Shown in pieces: positions 63,303 to 64,000 of a DNA stretch of 64,000 nucleotides. The stretch is from Clostridium uliginosum (GTDB lineage: Bacteria > Bacillota > Clostridia > Clostridiales > Clostridiaceae). The stretch spans positions 1-64,000 of the forward strand of contig NZ_FOMG01000021.1 in assembly GCF_900112485.1 (NCBI RefSeq). Direction: 5' to 3'. A program made the position numbers and the translations under genes. The notes below the pieces were generated by a model, which saw only the letters and a program-made list of their open reading frames with translations, was not told the DNA's origin and ran no database searches. The stretch's first letter is position 1. Every line of letters starts with the position of its first letter.

Positions 63303-63430
63303 TTATATTTTGACATGTTCTATTTCAAGCAACATTGCAGGAGTTACATCTTTCTTCTTATATTTAAAGATATCACAGAAGTTTAGATATGTCCTTAATA
63401 TACTCAAAACATTTATACAGTTTATGACTA
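63303..63430 (-). pseudogene. Possible transposase C-terminal remnant
   Basis: The minus strand reads VVINCINVLSILRTYLNFCD then IFKYKKKDVTPAMLLEIEHV. R-x-Y-L-N-F...K-x-V-T-P-A-M is reminiscent of the ends of integrase-core transposases (x-P-A-M-x-x-G). It lacks a start and any catalytic region. The identification is weak. Confidence 0.3.
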
Positions 63431-63584
63431 CTTAAAGAGCAACTAACAATAAGGCATGTTGATATATATAAACAAATATAGTTTCAAGGGAAATAATGGT
63501 ACAATTTATATATGAGTTGCTTCATACTCATAATTTTATGTACAGAAATACCGTTGATTATTTGATTGATGATAAGGAGGAATT

Positions 63585-63740
63585 ATGGATTATATTCAGT
63601 TTACATTAAAAGTATTAAGTGTTTTATTTATATATATAGTAATTATGAAAATTTGTATGGTGGTGGCAAACTATGTAGGTGAACAATTAGGGCTTGGAAA
63701 ATCTCTTATATATTTATGGAGAAAAATAAGAAAAAAATAA
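63585..63740 (+). CDS. Small single-pass membrane protein (51 residues)
   Basis: MDYIQFTLKVLSVLFIYIVI then MKICMVVANYVGEQLGLGKS and LIYLWRKIRKK. One N-terminal helix (5-30) and a basic end. The ribosome site AAGGAGGAATT is perfect, which is the main reason to accept it. No family recognised. Confidence 0.6.
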   Translation: MDYIQFTLKVLSVLFIYIVIMKICMVVANYVGEQLGLGKSLIYLWRKIRKK

Positions 63741-63902
63741 ATTGGTATTGAAATAAGCGGTCTAGTCTATGGAAATTTTATTCAATCAACATTCATATTT
63801 TTCTTAAAATGGGCATCAATAATTAAAATTAGTTCTTATTTATATTAACGTATTAATTTAACAATTTAGTATAAATTTCATTTATACTTATGGAGGAAAA
63901 AA

Positions 63903-64000
63903 ATGAGCAATAAAAATAATGGGGAGGTTATCCAAATGAAACACCAAAAGCTCGCCCAAGAAAGACACTTGAAGAAATAATACATTATGAAAATTGGTAA
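63903..64000 (+). pseudogene. Small gene with apparent one-base frameshift
   Basis: ATG at 63903 follows GGAGGAAAAA. In phase it gives only 25 residues. If one G is added to the GGGG run at 63920-63923, the reading becomes MSNKNNGGGYPNETPKARPR then KTLEEIIHYENW, ending in TAA at 63998-64000. The second reading looks more like a protein. No family recognised. Confidence 0.35.

Overview
The window is AT-rich DNA from a spore-forming, saccharolytic Clostridium. The best guess is the solventogenic C. beijerinckii / C. butyricum group. The basis is codon use, a cotJABC spore-coat cluster, a secreted GH14 beta-amylase, a sigma-54-controlled iron alcohol dehydrogenase, a 2-enoate reductase, reverse rubrerythrin, DUF1540 and DUF3793 proteins, and several chemoreceptors. 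The species call is inference. No rRNA, tRNA, CRISPR array or intact prophage was seen.

Layout. 1-99 is the tail of a glutamate-synthase-like (GltA/NfnB) flavoprotein. 395-3992 is a cobalamin riboswitch and a btuFCD-like ABC importer. 4290-5614 is a receiver-CheX fusion followed by CheX. 5791-6810 (minus) is cotJABC. 7620-10871 is a Fur-boxed feoA-feoA-feoB-feoX locus. 11135-13309 (minus) holds an HNH-like protein, a DUF1540 protein and reverse rubrerythrin. 13772-16973 is nadABC. 17761-18818 is a flavodoxin/DUF3793 pair. 19114-20835 holds an EamA transporter and an Rrf2 regulator. 21350-23300 is an IS607-type element with tnpB. 23630-26631 is a preQ1 riboswitch followed by a queuosine/queuine salvage set (nucleosidase, ECF S-component, radical SAM protein). 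27219-35176 holds an HD protein, a secreted unknown, beta-amylase, enoate reductase and a cell-wall amidase. 35941-39249 is a sigma-54 activator and its likely target alcohol dehydrogenase. 40023-48213 holds two chemoreceptor loci (one split by a frameshift), TraX and a flavodoxin. 48742-54327 is a GNAT enzyme and sbcDC. 54673-56378 is a Bce-type two-component pair without its transporter. 56571-64000 is a patchwork of small membrane, secreted and broken genes.

The most striking feature is the density of short non-autonomous repeat elements in the intergenic regions. Family A is about 157 bp, has inverted ends starting GGCACATT, and duplicates TAA. Two empty sites for it lie in the same window. 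Family B has ends like GGGTCTGTCTCA. Family D has ends like GGCTATGTTTTAA and an 8-bp AT-rich target duplication. Family F is a 200-bp two-copy repeat. They nest in one another, sit between riboswitches and their genes, supply stop codons and new C-terminal tails to at least four genes, and border several gene fragments.

Functionally the window groups micronutrient uptake and salvage (B12, iron, NAD, queuine), redox handling (flavodoxins, rubrerythrin, enoate reductase), starch use, solvent metabolism and motility sensing.
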